This document shows, in pieces, positions 1 through 8,806 of a stretch of DNA of 32,852 bases (the first letter of the stretch is position 1; each line of letters begins with the position of its first letter). The DNA is from an uncultured Pseudomonadota bacterium (lineage in GTDB: Bacteria; Myxococcota_A; UBA796; GCA-2862545): positions 1 to 32,852 of the forward strand of contig CAIOSP010000120.1 of the NCBI GenBank assembly GCA_903861005.1. The letters run 5' to 3'. The notes below the pieces were generated by a model. The model made no database searches. It saw nothing but the letters and a program-made list of their open reading frames with translations, and was not told the origin of the DNA. The position numbers and the translations under genes were made by a program.

Positions 1-620
<620 letters not shown>

Positions 621-627
<7 letters not shown>

Positions 628-1145
628 GCGGTTGCGGCCCAGGTCGGGAGCGCGTCGAGCGCGCGGAGCAGCCGGTCGGGCGCCATGCCCTCCGGCGGCA
701 CGTGCACGAACACGGCGGGGCACGCGACGTTCGGCGTGACCTCGGCGATCCACGCGTTGCACAGGAACTTGCCGGCGTCCTGCGAGATGCCGGCGTTCAG
801 CGCCGTCGCGAACGCGGCGACGTCCACTGTGGCCGAGACGATCGAGGCGTCGGACGCGGGCGGGGCCTTGCCGTCCACGTCCGCGCCGTCGCGGACGCCG
901 GTCCCCCGCGCCTCCACCTGAACCTCGGTCCGCGTGGTCGCCACGCCGAACCCGACGATCAGGGCGGGCTTGAGGGCGCGGGCCGCGGTCAGCACGGCGG
1001 AGGGGCCGTGCACCCAGGACACTGGCAGGACCAAGGCATGCAGGCGGTGACCCGCCGCAGACAGCCCGTGGACCGCACGCACCAGCCGAGCGCTCGGGTT
1101 GTCTTGGACATCGCCGAAGGGCCCGTAGCCGGTGAGCAGGATCAT
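621..1145 (-). CDS. pcp: pyroglutamyl-peptidase I (C15 family)
   Basis: A 174-residue protein of the C15 cysteine peptidases, which remove N-terminal pyroglutamate from peptides in the cytoplasm. It begins MILLTGYGPFG, the typical first strand of the family. The expected catalytic triad is visible as E78 (in the R-x5-E block, residues 72-78), C129 in KFLCNAW and H148 in FVHVP. At 174 residues it is shorter than the usual 200-215, mainly because of a short C-terminus. The start is fixed by an ATGA overlap with the upstream rlmD-like gene (stop at 1142-1144, ATG at 1143-1145), which implies translational coupling. Longer in-frame extensions into rlmD have no family similarity. The 3' end overlaps the cyclophilin gene on the other strand. 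Confidence 0.85.
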
Positions 1146-2548
1146 GTTTGGTCCTTGTCGAATCGAGCGACCACCTCGACGTGTCCGGTCTGGGGGAACA
1201 GGTCGACCACCCACAGGTCGGTCATGCGCCAGCCCCCTGCCTCCAACACCACGCGGTCGCGGCCGAGGCTCTCAGGGTTGCACGCGACGTAGACCAGTCG
1301 CTCGGCGTGGGCCTCGGCGAGGGCCTTCGCAACCCGCGGATGCAGGCCCGCTCGCGGCGGATCGACGCACAGACGGCGAGGACCCTCGACCTCCGTGATC
1401 GACGCGAGCACATCCTCCACGCGCGACACGATGAAGGTCGCGTTCACGCTGTTGTCGGCGGCGTTTGCGCGCGCGTCGACCACGGCGGCCTCCACCTCCT
1501 CCACGCCCACGACGCGGCTGTAGCGCGACGCGAGCGACAGCCCGATCGTGCCGGTGCCGCAGTACAGGTCGACCAGCGTGCCGCCGCGCCCGAGCGCCTC
1601 GCCGATCGTCTCGACCAGGACCTCCGCGCCCTTGGTCGACGTCTGGAAGAAGCTCTCAGGCGACAGACGGAACGTCGTGTCTCCCAGGCACTCGTAGAAC
1701 CAGGGGCGGCCCCACACGCGACGGACCTCGCCGCGGGCCACGTCCGCGTGGCCGTCGTCCGCCTTCCACACGACGCCGACGAGCTTGGCGTCGCCCAGGT
1801 CCACCGCGAGCAGTTCGTTCGCCACGGCCTCGACGGCCTCTTCGGGGCCGTCCGACGACGTGTAGAGGATGACCATCAGCTCGTTCGTCGCGGTGCCCTC
1901 GCGCAGGCCCAGGAAGCGCCAGAAGCCCTTGTGGGCGCGCGTGTCCCACGCCGGGGGGGCGTCGGGCGCCAGCGCCACGCGGCGTACCGCGGCGAGCAGC
2001 AGGTTGACCCGCTCGCTGGCGATCTCGCAGCGCTCCACGTCCACGATGCGGTCGAAGCGGGTGGGCGCGTGGAACCCCAAGAAGTTGCCGAGCATCGGCA
2101 GGCCGGCCGCCATGTCGGCGTCGACCAGCCAGCGGCGGTTGCCGAACGTCAGCTCGAGCCGGTTGCGGTAGCCGTAGTCCGACGGCGCGCCGCGCACCGG
2201 GTGGGGCGTGGGCGTCGGACGGCCCGCGGCCACCGCGTTGGCGGCCCACGCGACCTTGGCCGCGCGCTGCGATTCGAGCGGCATCTCCTGGAGCTGGCAG
2301 CCGCCGCAGGCGCCAAACACCACGCACTTGGGCGTGGCGGCGGGGGAGGGCGGGCGAACCAGGCCGACGCGCCGGGCGAACCAGGTGCCTTTCTTGCGAT
2401 CGAAGACCTGGGCGATCACGCGGCTGCCGGGCGGCCCGCCCCGTACGTGAACCACCCGACCTTCGTCATTGGTGCCGATTCCAACGCCCTTCTGGCCCAA
2501 ACTGTCGATGTCGATCTCAAACTGTGGGATCTGGCGTCGCAACGTCAC
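1142..2548 (-). CDS. rlmD: 23S rRNA (uracil-C5)-methyltransferase, RlmD/TrmA family
   Basis: A 468-residue SAM-dependent RNA m5U methyltransferase. An N-terminal TRAM-like OB domain (about 5-65) is followed by iron-sulfur cysteines C75, C81 and C84 (CVVFGACGGC) and C174 (VDVERCEI), the four-cysteine pattern of RlmD. The catalytic domain has the SAM motif VDLYCGTG (326-333), DPPRAG (396-401), the nucleophile C423 in VACNPESLGRD and the general base E458 in HVEVV. The start is a GTG at 2548. The family includes RlmC, RlmD and TrmA; the cluster cysteines and TRAM domain favour RlmD, but substrate position cannot be decided from sequence. It is first in a two-gene unit with pcp and is divergent from the gene at 2667, with 118 bases between. 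Confidence 0.9.
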   Translation of the reverse strand: MTLRRQIPQFEIDIDSLGQKGVGIGTNDEGRVVHVRGGPPGSRVIAQVFDRKKGTWFARRVGLVRPPSPAATPKCVVFGACGGCQLQEMPLESQRAAKVAWAANAVAAGRPTPTPHPVRGAPSDYGYRNRLELTFGNRRWLVDADMAAGLPMLGNFLGFHAPTRFDRIVDVERCEIASERVNLLLAAVRRVALAPDAPPAWDTRAHKGFWRFLGLREGTATNELMVILYTSSDGPEEAVEAVANELLAVDLGDAKLVGVVWKADDGHADVARGEVRRVWGRPWFYECLGDTTFRLSPESFFQTSTKGAEVLVETIGEALGRGGTLVDLYCGTGTIGLSLASRYSRVVGVEEVEAAVVDARANAADNSVNATFIVSRVEDVLASITEVEGPRRLCVDPPRAGLHPRVAKALAEAHAERLVYVACNPESLGRDRVVLEAGGWRMTDLWVVDLFPQTGHVEVVARFDKDQT

Positions 2549-2666
2549 CTCGGGCGCGGGGTTATCCTGGCCTGCGGTGGTACGTCGGGTGTGTGTCGCT
2601 GGGGCGACGGCGGCCGACCGCTGCCCGTGCTAGCAATTCTGATCGTCGGATGAGGGTGGAGAGCGG

Positions 2667-3824
2667 TTGATCGTCGATATCGCCAACAACCCGCGGATCG
2701 TCCAGGTCCTCGGCCGCATCGAGGAGCTTCGTCGCGCCGCGGCCGAGCGTCCCGAGTCCGATCCGGAGCGCTTGCGCCTGGAAGGTGAGGTCGGCGCGCT
2801 CTATGTCGAGGTCGGCCACTACACACACTGGCTGATGCGTCAGGATCCGCAGTCGCTCGCCCGCGTGGAAGAAGAGGCCCGCCGCTACGCCGAGACGATG
2901 GGTCGGACGGCGCTTCCGCCCACGCCCACGCTCGATGCGCGCGCCTTCTCACCCAGCGCGGCTTCAGACGAGTGGGCTGACTCTGACACCATCCGTGCGG
3001 CCGACGTGCACGCGCTGGACACCGGCGCGCTGCGGGCGCTCCGCGAAGAGGGCTCCGACGGCTGGGGCCAGGCCCCTTACGACGAGCTGTTCCCCGAGCT
3101 GGACCCGGTCGCCAACCTCGACCACGACGACCCTGACGCCGAACAGACCGACGCCACCGGGCTGACGCGCCCCACCGACGCCGTGACCAGCCCCAGCACC
3201 GGCTCGTTCGGGAGCCCGTCCGAGTCGTCGCCCTGGGATGAGGGTCACCTGGCGGCGTTTGACGGCGCGGACCTCGTCCTGATCGAGCCGCCTGGCGCGT
3301 CCGCGCAGCCCAGGCCGTCGCCCGCGCCGCTGCCTATGCCGCTCCCCCCGCCCGCCATCCGTGCCCGGGTGCGCACCGCCGAGACCATCCCCATGGTCGA
3401 GCCCGAACTGGAACCCGTCGACGACGGCCCCGAGTTCACCGATCCCGAGGTCCGCGCCGACTGGATCGAGCCGCTCCGCGAGCTGCTCGACACCCTAGGC
3501 GCCCCCGAGCGCGCGGACGATCCCTCCGCGCAGGCGGCGTGTGTGTCGGCCCTCGGGCGCGCCACCACCAACCTGGAGATGCGCTGGGTGCAGTACCCGG
3601 ACGCCGTCCAGCAGGCGCTGCTCGGCTACGTCGGCGCGCGGGCCCGCAGGCTCGCGTTTGTCGCCCCGACCGACGCCGACATCCGCCTGGCGATCGGCCG
3701 CATGGAGCGCTTCATGTTGGCGCGCGGCCTGATGGCCGTGCCGTCGCTGCGCCGTGACGCCCCGTCCCGCGACTGGCGCGCGGACGAGCGGCGGTTCTGG
3801 GCGGTCTTGCAGGCCGGTCTGTAG
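2667..3824 (+). CDS. unrecognised 385-residue acidic protein
   Basis: I do not recognise a family. The product has three parts: an N-terminal helical section (about 1-85) rich in Glu, Arg and Leu that could form a coiled coil; a long acidic, Pro/Ser/Thr-rich low-complexity middle (about 90-245), probably disordered; and a C-terminal helical domain (about 255-385) with several Trp and many Arg. There is no signal peptide or membrane segment, so it is probably cytoplasmic. The start is a TTG at 2667, preceded by a GGAG Shine-Dalgarno at 2658-2661 with 5 bases spacing. The nearby ATG at 2650 runs into a stop after six codons. Codon use matches the neighbours. The gene stands alone and converges on the gene at 3844. 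Confidence 0.75.
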   Translation: MIVDIANNPRIVQVLGRIEELRRAAAERPESDPERLRLEGEVGALYVEVGHYTHWLMRQDPQSLARVEEEARRYAETMGRTALPPTPTLDARAFSPSAASDEWADSDTIRAADVHALDTGALRALREEGSDGWGQAPYDELFPELDPVANLDHDDPDAEQTDATGLTRPTDAVTSPSTGSFGSPSESSPWDEGHLAAFDGADLVLIEPPGASAQPRPSPAPLPMPLPPPAIRARVRTAETIPMVEPELEPVDDGPEFTDPEVRADWIEPLRELLDTLGAPERADDPSAQAACVSALGRATTNLEMRWVQYPDAVQQALLGYVGARARRLAFVAPTDADIRLAIGRMERFMLARGLMAVPSLRRDAPSRDWRADERRFWAVLQAGL

Positions 3825-3838
3825 GGCGCTCACGCCCT
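3823..3838. terminator. small hairpin between convergent genes
   Basis: A perfect 6-bp inverted repeat, AGGGCG-CTCA-CGCCCT, begins at the stop codon of the 385-residue gene and lies just before the stop of the minus-strand gene at 3844. It fits a compact bidirectional terminator in the 19-base gap, but there is no T-run on either strand, so this is inferred from position and symmetry only. Confidence 0.45.
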
Positions 3839-3843
3839 CAGGC

Positions 3844-4113
3844 TCAGCCGCGCAGGCCGGCCTTGTCGGGCGGCATGCCCTCGACGATAGCCTTGATCTG
3901 CTCGTCGTCCGCATACAGCTCGACCACGTCCTCGTCTTCGACCAGGACGGCGGTGATGGTCGAGATGAGCGAGGCGTGCTTGGCGACGGTCAGCCCGTCC
4001 GCAAGGCGTTCGACGACGTCATCGGTTTGGCCGGGCTCGACCTCGATCAGCTTGTCGTCGAGCAAGCTGCGCACGAGAGAGTCGGCAAAGCGGTACATGA
4101 GAGCGGAGGGCAT
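3844..4113 (-). CDS. small conserved-looking protein of unknown function
   Basis: An 89-residue soluble protein beginning MPSALMYRFADSL. It is mostly helical with acidic stretches (VEDEDVVELYADDEQ) and contains no Cys or Trp. The pattern of an N-terminal helix with paired Leu/Val residues and a VEVEPG-like turn faintly recalls short DUF507-type proteins, but this is a weak impression and no function is assigned. The start at 4113 was chosen because GAGG lies 6 bases upstream; a longer version from 4140 would include a Pro/Arg-rich leader, and the internal Met at 4098 has no Shine-Dalgarno. It is divergent from the small membrane gene at 4188 and convergent with the gene at 2667. Confidence 0.7.
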   Translation of the reverse strand: MPSALMYRFADSLVRSLLDDKLIEVEPGQTDDVVERLADGLTVAKHASLISTITAVLVEDEDVVELYADDEQIKAIVEGMPPDKAGLRG

Positions 4114-4187
4114 GCGTGGCCTCGGATAGGGGCCTCGCACGCGTCCAGCGTCGAGGTGCCCACTTGCCCCCTGTAGCCCCGGAACCC

Positions 4188-4352
4188 ATGTCTGTGCCGC
4201 TCCCGTTCTACTTCGCGTTCGCGGTTCCGACGTTTTTTGTCGTCCTGTGGTTCATGGTGCGCCTGTTTTCCGGTCGTTGGATCACTGAGGCCAAGCCGGA
4301 TCTGTTCGCCCAGATCGAGGCCACCTCGTCCGAGCAGGATCCACGGGCTTGA
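4188..4352 (+). CDS. 54-residue single-pass membrane peptide
   Basis: A small protein starting [11 protein letters not shown]. Residues 6-27 form one strongly hydrophobic helix ([19 protein letters not shown]), followed by a short polar, Asp/Glu-rich tail that would be cytoplasmic by the positive-inside rule (Arg25 and Arg30 flank the helix). A longer in-frame start at 4116 exists but adds an Arg-rich, unlikely leader. The Shine-Dalgarno is weak (GGAA at 4181). It ends 50 bases before rpsN and may share its transcript. I do not recognise a family; small size lowers confidence, although the clean hydrophobic helix and stop position support a real gene. Confidence 0.55.
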   Translation: MSVPLPFYFAFAVPTFFVVLWFMVRLFSGRWITEAKPDLFAQIEATSSEQDPRA

Positions 4353-4402
4353 CCGGAGCGCCTTGGTCCGATAGAAGGGCCGGGCCTTTTCTGGAGCCTT
4401 TC

Positions 4403-4708
4403 TTGGCCAAGACCAGCATGATCCACAAGCAGTACAAGCGTGAGCGCCTCGTGCGCAAGTTCGCCGCCCGTCGCGCCGAGCTCAAGCGCAAGTCCAAGGA
4501 CCTCAAGCTCTCTCCCGAGGAGCGCCAGGGCGCCCGTGAGGCGTTGTCCGCGCTGCCGCGCAACAGCTCGCCCGTCCGCCTGCGCACCCGCTGCGTGGTC
4601 TCCGGCCGTCCGCGCGCCGTCTACAAGGAGTTCATGCTCTCGCGCATCGCGTTCCGCGCCATGGCGCTCCGCGGCGAGCTCCCCGGCATCCACAAGGCCT
4701 CCTGGTAA
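4403..4708 (+). CDS. rpsN: 30S ribosomal protein S14, zinc-independent type
   Basis: A 101-residue S14, the same length as the E. coli protein. It reads [10 protein letters not shown] at the N-terminus, has KRAEL and [14 protein letters not shown] in the middle and ends [11 protein letters not shown], all family signatures. The CxxC pairs of the zinc-binding S14 type are absent, so this is the C-minus form. The start is a TTG at 4403, fixed by the family N-terminus and a GGAG at 4393-4396 six bases upstream; the ATG at 4349 would add 18 unrelated residues. S14 normally sits in the spc ribosomal operon, but here it stands alone among unrelated genes, as alternative S14 copies often do. A long inverted repeat begins at its stop codon, and a terminator follows. 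Confidence 0.95.
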   Translation: MAKTSMIHKQYKRERLVRKFAARRAELKRKSKDLKLSPEERQGAREALSALPRNSSPVRLRTRCVVSGRPRAVYKEFMLSRIAFRAMALRGELPGIHKASW

Positions 4709-4824
4709 CGACGGCGATCCGGGCCGAGTGCTTCGTCGCTCGGTCTGTCGGGTCGCGTACGCTAGTACGCTCCCCTCCCGACCAGCCCTCGCTCCTCGCC
4801 CTCGACCCGGCTTGCCGCCGTTAC
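4705..4824 (+). other. long nested inverted repeat after rpsN
   Basis: A 120-base element that can fold as one long hairpin. The outer arms 4705-4728 and 4801-4824 pair at 20 of 24 positions plus one G-U. An inner block, 4747-4752 with 4777-4782, pairs perfectly (GTCGGG/CCCGAC). The top is a perfect GCGTAC-GCTA-GTACGC hairpin at 4755-4770. The 5' arm includes the rpsN stop codon. It could be an RNA structure in the rpsN 3' UTR or a dispersed palindromic repeat. Function is unknown; the pairing is read directly from the sequence. Confidence 0.65.
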
Positions 4825-4844
4825 GGCGCTTTCGCGGGTTGAAC

Positions 4845-4880
4845 AAGAGACGCTCCACCTTCGCGGGTCGAGCGTCTTTT
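4845..4880 (+). terminator. intrinsic terminator after rpsN
   Basis: The stem AGACGCTC (4848-4855) pairs perfectly with GAGCGTCT (4870-4877) around a 14-base loop and runs into TTTT (4877-4880). It is the only hairpin in this gap with a T-run, so it is the likely rpsN terminator. A/T pairs at the base extend the stem, and it may also serve the convergent carboxypeptidase operon on the minus strand. Confidence 0.75.
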
Positions 4881-4962
4881 GTCGTATCTGCGGATGGCTG
4901 CGCACCGTGCGCAGTTGGCCGACCGCGGGACCGCGCGCCGGTGGCGCAGCCCCTGTTGGGCG

Positions 4963-6450
4963 CTAGCTCCGGCTGACGCCGTAGAGCTTGCCGTGGCGGG
5001 ACCAGAGGTGGTCGAGGAGGTCGGTGACGCCGTCGCGGTCGCCGACGGCGGCGCGGACGATGTCCGGGGCCTCGGCGCTGTGGCCGTGGCGGTGCACGCG
5101 GTCGCGCAGCCAGGCCAGGATGGGCGCAAACTCACCGCGCTCCACCTGACCCCACAGGTCGGGCAACTCGGACTGGAGCGCCGCGGCGAGCGAGGCCGCG
5201 TAGAGGTTGCCGAGGGTGTAGGACGGGAAGTAGCCGATGGCGCCGCTGCCCCAGTGCACGTCCTGCAGGCAGCCCTCGCGGTCGGTGGCCGGGCGGATGC
5301 CGAGCGTGGTGGCATAGGCCTCGTTCCAGGCGGCGGGCAGGTCCTCCACCGCGAGCGAGCCCTCCAGCAGCGCGACCTCCAGGCGGAAGCGCACCAGGAT
5401 GTGGAGGTTGTACGTGGCCTCGTCGGCGAAGATGCGGATGAGGGTCGGCTCGACCGGGTTGGCGGCGGCGAACATGGCCTCGGGCGCCACGTCCGCGCCG
5501 ATGTGCGCCTTGATCCGCGGAGCGAGCCAGCGGAAGAAGGGCAGCGAGCGGCCGATGAAGTTCTCCCAGAAGCGCGACTGCGACTCGTGCAGGCCGTAGC
5601 TGGCGGCGTCGTCGAGCGTGGTGCCGGCGAGCGCCTTGGGCAGGCCCTGCTCGTACATGCCGTGCCCGGCCTCGTGCATGGTGCCTGACAGGCCGGCGAG
5701 CAGGTCGTCCGCGTACAGGTGCGTGGTGATGCGCGTGTCGCCGTTGGCGATGGCGGTGCTGAACGGGTGCTCGGAGAAGTCGAGGCGACCGCGGTGGGTG
5801 TCAAAGCCCAGCGCGACCATCACCTGCTCGTGCAGCGCCTTTTGGGCCGTGAGGTCGAAGGTGCCTGAGACCTCGGCGGGGGCGGGCAAGCCGCGTACGG
5901 CGTCGATCAGCGGGCGCAGGCCCTCCTCCAGCCGCGCGAACAGCGGGCGGAGCGTGGCGAGCGTGGTGCCCGGGTCGAACGCCTCCAGCAGCACGTCGTA
6001 GGGGTGCCGCGTGGGGTCGATCGCCGAGGCCTCCTGCCGCTTGAGCGCGAACAGGTGGCTGAGCTTGGGCGCGAAGGAGGCGAAGTCGTTGGACTGCTTG
6101 GCGTCGAGCCAGGCCTGGAAGCCGTCGGCTTGCGCGCGCGCCAGCTCCGACACCAGCGCCGCCGGCACGCGGATGGCGCGGGCGACGTCACGCTGCAGGT
6201 TGCGGACGGCGGCCGCCTGGTCGGCGGGGAGGGGCTGGGTCGCCAGCTCGGCGAGCGTGGCGGACAGCGCAGGGGCGACCATGTGCTCGTGGACCAGGCC
6301 CGCGAGCAGGGCGATCTGCCCCGAGCGCGCGTCGCCGCCGCCCGTGGGCATCATCACCTGCTGATCCCACTCCAGCAGCGCCGCGGTGGCGCGCAGCGCG
6401 GCGATCTTGGCGGTCTGTTCAGTGAGTGAGACCCAGGTGGCCCCGCTCAC
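4963..6450 (-). CDS. M32 family metallocarboxypeptidase (Taq type)
   Basis: A 495-residue zinc carboxypeptidase, the usual length for M32 enzymes, which remove C-terminal residues from peptides in the cytoplasm. The zinc motif HEAGH is at 259-263, followed by MYEQGLP, and the third ligand is E289 in [10 protein letters not shown], all standard for the family. There is no signal peptide. The start is a GTG at 6450 in a GTGA overlap with the thyX stop (6447-6449), indicating coupling. Extending the frame further upstream gives only an out-of-register reading of thyX. It is last in a three-gene minus-strand unit. The partners (nucleotide synthesis and an unknown protein) do not suggest a shared pathway. 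Confidence 0.92.
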   Translation of the reverse strand: MSGATWVSLTEQTAKIAALRATAALLEWDQQVMMPTGGGDARSGQIALLAGLVHEHMVAPALSATLAELATQPLPADQAAAVRNLQRDVARAIRVPAALVSELARAQADGFQAWLDAKQSNDFASFAPKLSHLFALKRQEASAIDPTRHPYDVLLEAFDPGTTLATLRPLFARLEEGLRPLIDAVRGLPAPAEVSGTFDLTAQKALHEQVMVALGFDTHRGRLDFSEHPFSTAIANGDTRITTHLYADDLLAGLSGTMHEAGHGMYEQGLPKALAGTTLDDAASYGLHESQSRFWENFIGRSLPFFRWLAPRIKAHIGADVAPEAMFAAANPVEPTLIRIFADEATYNLHILVRFRLEVALLEGSLAVEDLPAAWNEAYATTLGIRPATDREGCLQDVHWGSGAIGYFPSYTLGNLYAASLAAALQSELPDLWGQVERGEFAPILAWLRDRVHRHGHSAEAPDIVRAAVGDRDGVTDLLDHLWSRHGKLYGVSRS

Positions 6451-7403
6451 GCGCCACCCTCCGTGGGCTCGGGCAGGTCGAGCTTCTCGAGGAATTCGCG
6501 GCGCTCGCGCGCAGACAGGTTGGAGTCGCGCAGCAGCTGGTGGACGTTCTCGCCCTTCAGGCCGCGCTTCACGATGTCGATCTCGGCGCCGGACAGGTTC
6601 ATCGCGTTGACGCGGTAGTCCTTGAACGCCTCCCAGGCGATCGGGCACCAGTCGGCCACGATGTCGCCGATCACGTCGGCGTACGCGCGGATCTCGTACT
6701 GCGCGTGCGGGTCCATGCGCAGCGCGAGGAAGTGCAGGAGGTTGTGGAGGTCGAGCTTCCAGTACCACTGCGTGTAGTAGTTCAGCGTCAGGTTCACGCG
6801 GGCCAGCTCGCGCGCGATCTGCGGCGCGTCCTCGTCCACGCGCGTGCCGTCGCCGGTGTCGTTGAGCAGGGCCTCGTAGGTCTCGTAGGCGCCCATCGCG
6901 TCGCGCTTGAGCATGCCCAGCACGCGGTTCGCCTGGTCGTCCGACACCATGTTGCCGCGGCCCTGACGGTTGGTCGCCGACTGCACGGAGATGGTGGACG
7001 GGTCCGGGAGGTAGAACTCGCGGTCCAGGATGGAGTAGCGCGCCGAGTACTCGTTCACGCTGGCCGTGCGGTGGCGGATCCACTGCCGCGCGATGAAGAT
7101 CGGCAGCTTCACGTGGAGCTTGATCTCGCACATCTCGAGCGGGGTCGTGTGGCGGTGGCGCATCAGGTAGCGGACCAGGCCGCGGTCGTTGTTGATCGAC
7201 CGGGTGCCGCGCCCGTAGGACACGCGCGCCGCCTGCACGATCGCGTCGTCGTCGCCCATGTAGTCGACCACGCGCACGAACCCGTGGTCGAGGACCGGGT
7301 GGATGCGGAAGAGGCGCTCCTCCATGGCCGGGACGGTCGGGCGCCGGGTGGGCTCAGGGGTGCCCCGGATCTGCTCCTCGAGCTGCTGGATGCGATCGTC
7401 CAT
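6447..7403 (-). CDS. thyX: FAD-dependent thymidylate synthase
   Basis: A 318-residue ThyX, which makes dTMP from dUMP using methylenetetrahydrofolate and NADPH through a flavin. The signature RHRxxSxNExSxR is present as residues 110-122 ([13 protein letters not shown]). The protein is longer than the compact 220-250-residue ThyX types because of an N-terminal extension (about 30 residues) and a C-terminal helical tail (about 265-318) containing [16 protein letters not shown]. The ATG at 7403 is 3 bases after the stop of the upstream gene, and its stop overlaps the carboxypeptidase start. No thyA is visible in the window, so this may be the main thymidylate synthase, which cannot be judged from one window. 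Confidence 0.95.
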   Translation of the reverse strand: MDDRIQQLEEQIRGTPEPTRRPTVPAMEERLFRIHPVLDHGFVRVVDYMGDDDAIVQAARVSYGRGTRSINNDRGLVRYLMRHRHTTPLEMCEIKLHVKLPIFIARQWIRHRTASVNEYSARYSILDREFYLPDPSTISVQSATNRQGRGNMVSDDQANRVLGMLKRDAMGAYETYEALLNDTGDGTRVDEDAPQIARELARVNLTLNYYTQWYWKLDLHNLLHFLALRMDPHAQYEIRAYADVIGDIVADWCPIAWEAFKDYRVNAMNLSGAEIDIVKRGLKGENVHQLLRDSNLSARERREFLEKLDLPEPTEGGA

Positions 7404-7406
7404 CGG

Positions 7407-7787
7407 TCAGTCCTTGGGGGTGGGTGTCCAGCCGACGGCGGCCTTGGGAACCCGGAAACAGGTGTAGTGGAGGGTGTGGTCTGGCGTCGCGCCAAAGCGG
7501 AACGCCCGAAAGTGCAGGAACACGAGGTCGTGTTCGAGCTCGGCGAGGAGCACCGGCTCCGCCGAGCCGCGGCCGCGGTCGTCGTCGAACCCGGTCAGGG
7601 TGAACGACCAGCCGCCGTCGCGCAGGGTGCTATCCACGCTGGGCGTGGACCCGGGTTGGAAGGAGAACGAGACAACGAGGGGGCCCTCCGGGAGACCAAG
7701 CTGGATCTCCAAAGGGTGTCCAAAGAAGCTGGTGACCTCGCCGGACGCGACGACGCGTGCGGGTCCGCTGTGGGAGACGGCCGTCAT
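7407..7787 (-). CDS. unrecognised 126-residue protein upstream of thyX
   Basis: A soluble, probably beta-rich protein starting MTAVSHSGPARVV. The alternating hydrophobic pattern (VVSFSFQPGS, WSFTLTGFDDD, LVFLHFRAFRFG) suggests a small beta-sandwich or barrel. There is no signal peptide, metal motif or membrane helix. It ends 3 bases before thyX, so it is the first gene of the thyX-carboxypeptidase operon. I do not recognise the family and assign no function. It is divergent from the spike gene at 7911; the 123 bases between them should hold both promoters, but no clear promoter boxes were found. Confidence 0.75.
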   Translation of the reverse strand: MTAVSHSGPARVVASGEVTSFFGHPLEIQLGLPEGPLVVSFSFQPGSTPSVDSTLRDGGWSFTLTGFDDDRGRGSAEPVLLAELEHDLVFLHFRAFRFGATPDHTLHYTCFRVPKAAVGWTPTPKD

Positions 7788-7910
7788 GCGCCGTGGTTAG
7801 CCGCATGGACGGTCGCGCGCACCTGCCCGCAGCGCCCTGATTTCCGCCTGCTGCGGTGGCCGCGCGGGGGGCTCGTGCTACCGTGCCGAGCGGGTGTGTG
7901 GGGGTTCGAG

Positions 7911-8789
7911 ATGTTTCGCACGTCCAGTTCCGGTGGCGCCACCGACCAGCGCACGATCGCGCCGGTCCTCAATGCGATCGTGGTCGACAATGTCGACCCG
8001 CAGGGCCAGGGTCGGGTCAAGGTCAGCTTTCCGCACCTGTCGGGTGATCCGGAGTCGACCTGGCTGCGCATGTGCACCCCGGTCGGCGGCGACAAGTTCG
8101 GCTTCTACGCCCTGCCTGAGGTAGGCGAAGAGGTCCTGATCGCGTTCCTGCGCGGCAGCCCCGAGGACGGGATCGTGCTCGGCTCGCTGTGGAGCTCGAG
8201 CAGCATGCCGCCCGAGGAGGCCGCCCACCCGCCGTCGCCCGGGGACGCCACGATGGGCGGCGCCTCCGTGTCGACCGACACCTTCACCGCCGGCTCCACC
8301 ACCATCGAGCAGAACGACCGCCGCATGTGGCGCTCGCGGTCGGGGCACCTCCTGCTCTTTGATGACACCGCTGGGGCCGAGTCCGTCCAGCTATGGGACA
8401 TGTCGCGCAACCTGGCCATCGTGCTCGACAGCGCGTCGAGTCGAATCCTGGTGAGCAATGGCGCGGGCGATCTCCACCTTCGCGCGTCGGGCAAGGTCGT
8501 GATCGAGGCGGGTGAGGAGGTGCTCGTGCAGGCGGGCACCGACTTCAAGCAGGAGTCCAACGGCGTGACCGAGCTCAAGGCCGGCACCACCGGCCAGTTC
8601 CAGGCCCCCGCGGGCCTCACGCTCAAGTCCGACGCCGACGTCGACATCCAGGGCCTCAACATCACCGCCGCCGCGAGCGTGAAGTTCGAGGCCTCCGGCA
8701 GCATGTGCAAGGTGGCCGCCACCGTCCAGGCTGAGCTCAGCGGCAGCGCCAGCGCGACCATCCGCGGCGGAATGGTGATGATCAATTGA
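7911..8789 (+). CDS. gp5/VgrG-like baseplate spike protein, standalone
   Basis: A 292-residue protein with the OB-fold of phage gpV / gp5 / VgrG spikes at residues 17-95: NAIVVDNVDPQGQGRVKV, then STWLRMCTPVGG, GFYALPEVGEEVLIAF and EDGIVLGSLW. After a Ser/Pro linker (95-130) the C-terminal half is made of repeating short strands (GKVVIEAGEEVLVQAG, GTTGQFQAPAGLTLK, ADVDIQGLNITA) ending GGMVMIN, typical of the triple-stranded beta-helix needle. The gp27-like base domain of full VgrG is missing. The frame is open far upstream, but the ATG at 7911 is where the fold begins. No sheath, tube, baseplate or ATPase genes of an injection system are in the window. The next gene begins 17 bases downstream. 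Confidence 0.85.
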   Translation: MFRTSSSGGATDQRTIAPVLNAIVVDNVDPQGQGRVKVSFPHLSGDPESTWLRMCTPVGGDKFGFYALPEVGEEVLIAFLRGSPEDGIVLGSLWSSSSMPPEEAAHPPSPGDATMGGASVSTDTFTAGSTTIEQNDRRMWRSRSGHLLLFDDTAGAESVQLWDMSRNLAIVLDSASSRILVSNGAGDLHLRASGKVVIEAGEEVLVQAGTDFKQESNGVTELKAGTTGQFQAPAGLTLKSDADVDIQGLNITAAASVKFEASGSMCKVAATVQAELSGSASATIRGGMVMIN

Positions 8790-8806
8790 CCCCTACAGGA
8801 GGCGGA

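Noticed and set aside
4755-4770. The palindromic tip as an attachment or recombination site
   Set aside because: No integrase, insertion sequence or second copy is present in the window.
6451-7131. An N-terminal extension of the M32 carboxypeptidase
   Set aside because: It is an out-of-register reading of thyX; the enzyme has its normal length from the GTG at 6450.
6426-7910. A long plus-strand frame reading through thyX into the spike gene
   Set aside because: It is antisense to thyX and the unknown gene, has biased His/Arg/Val composition and no similarity; the spike fold starts only at 7911.
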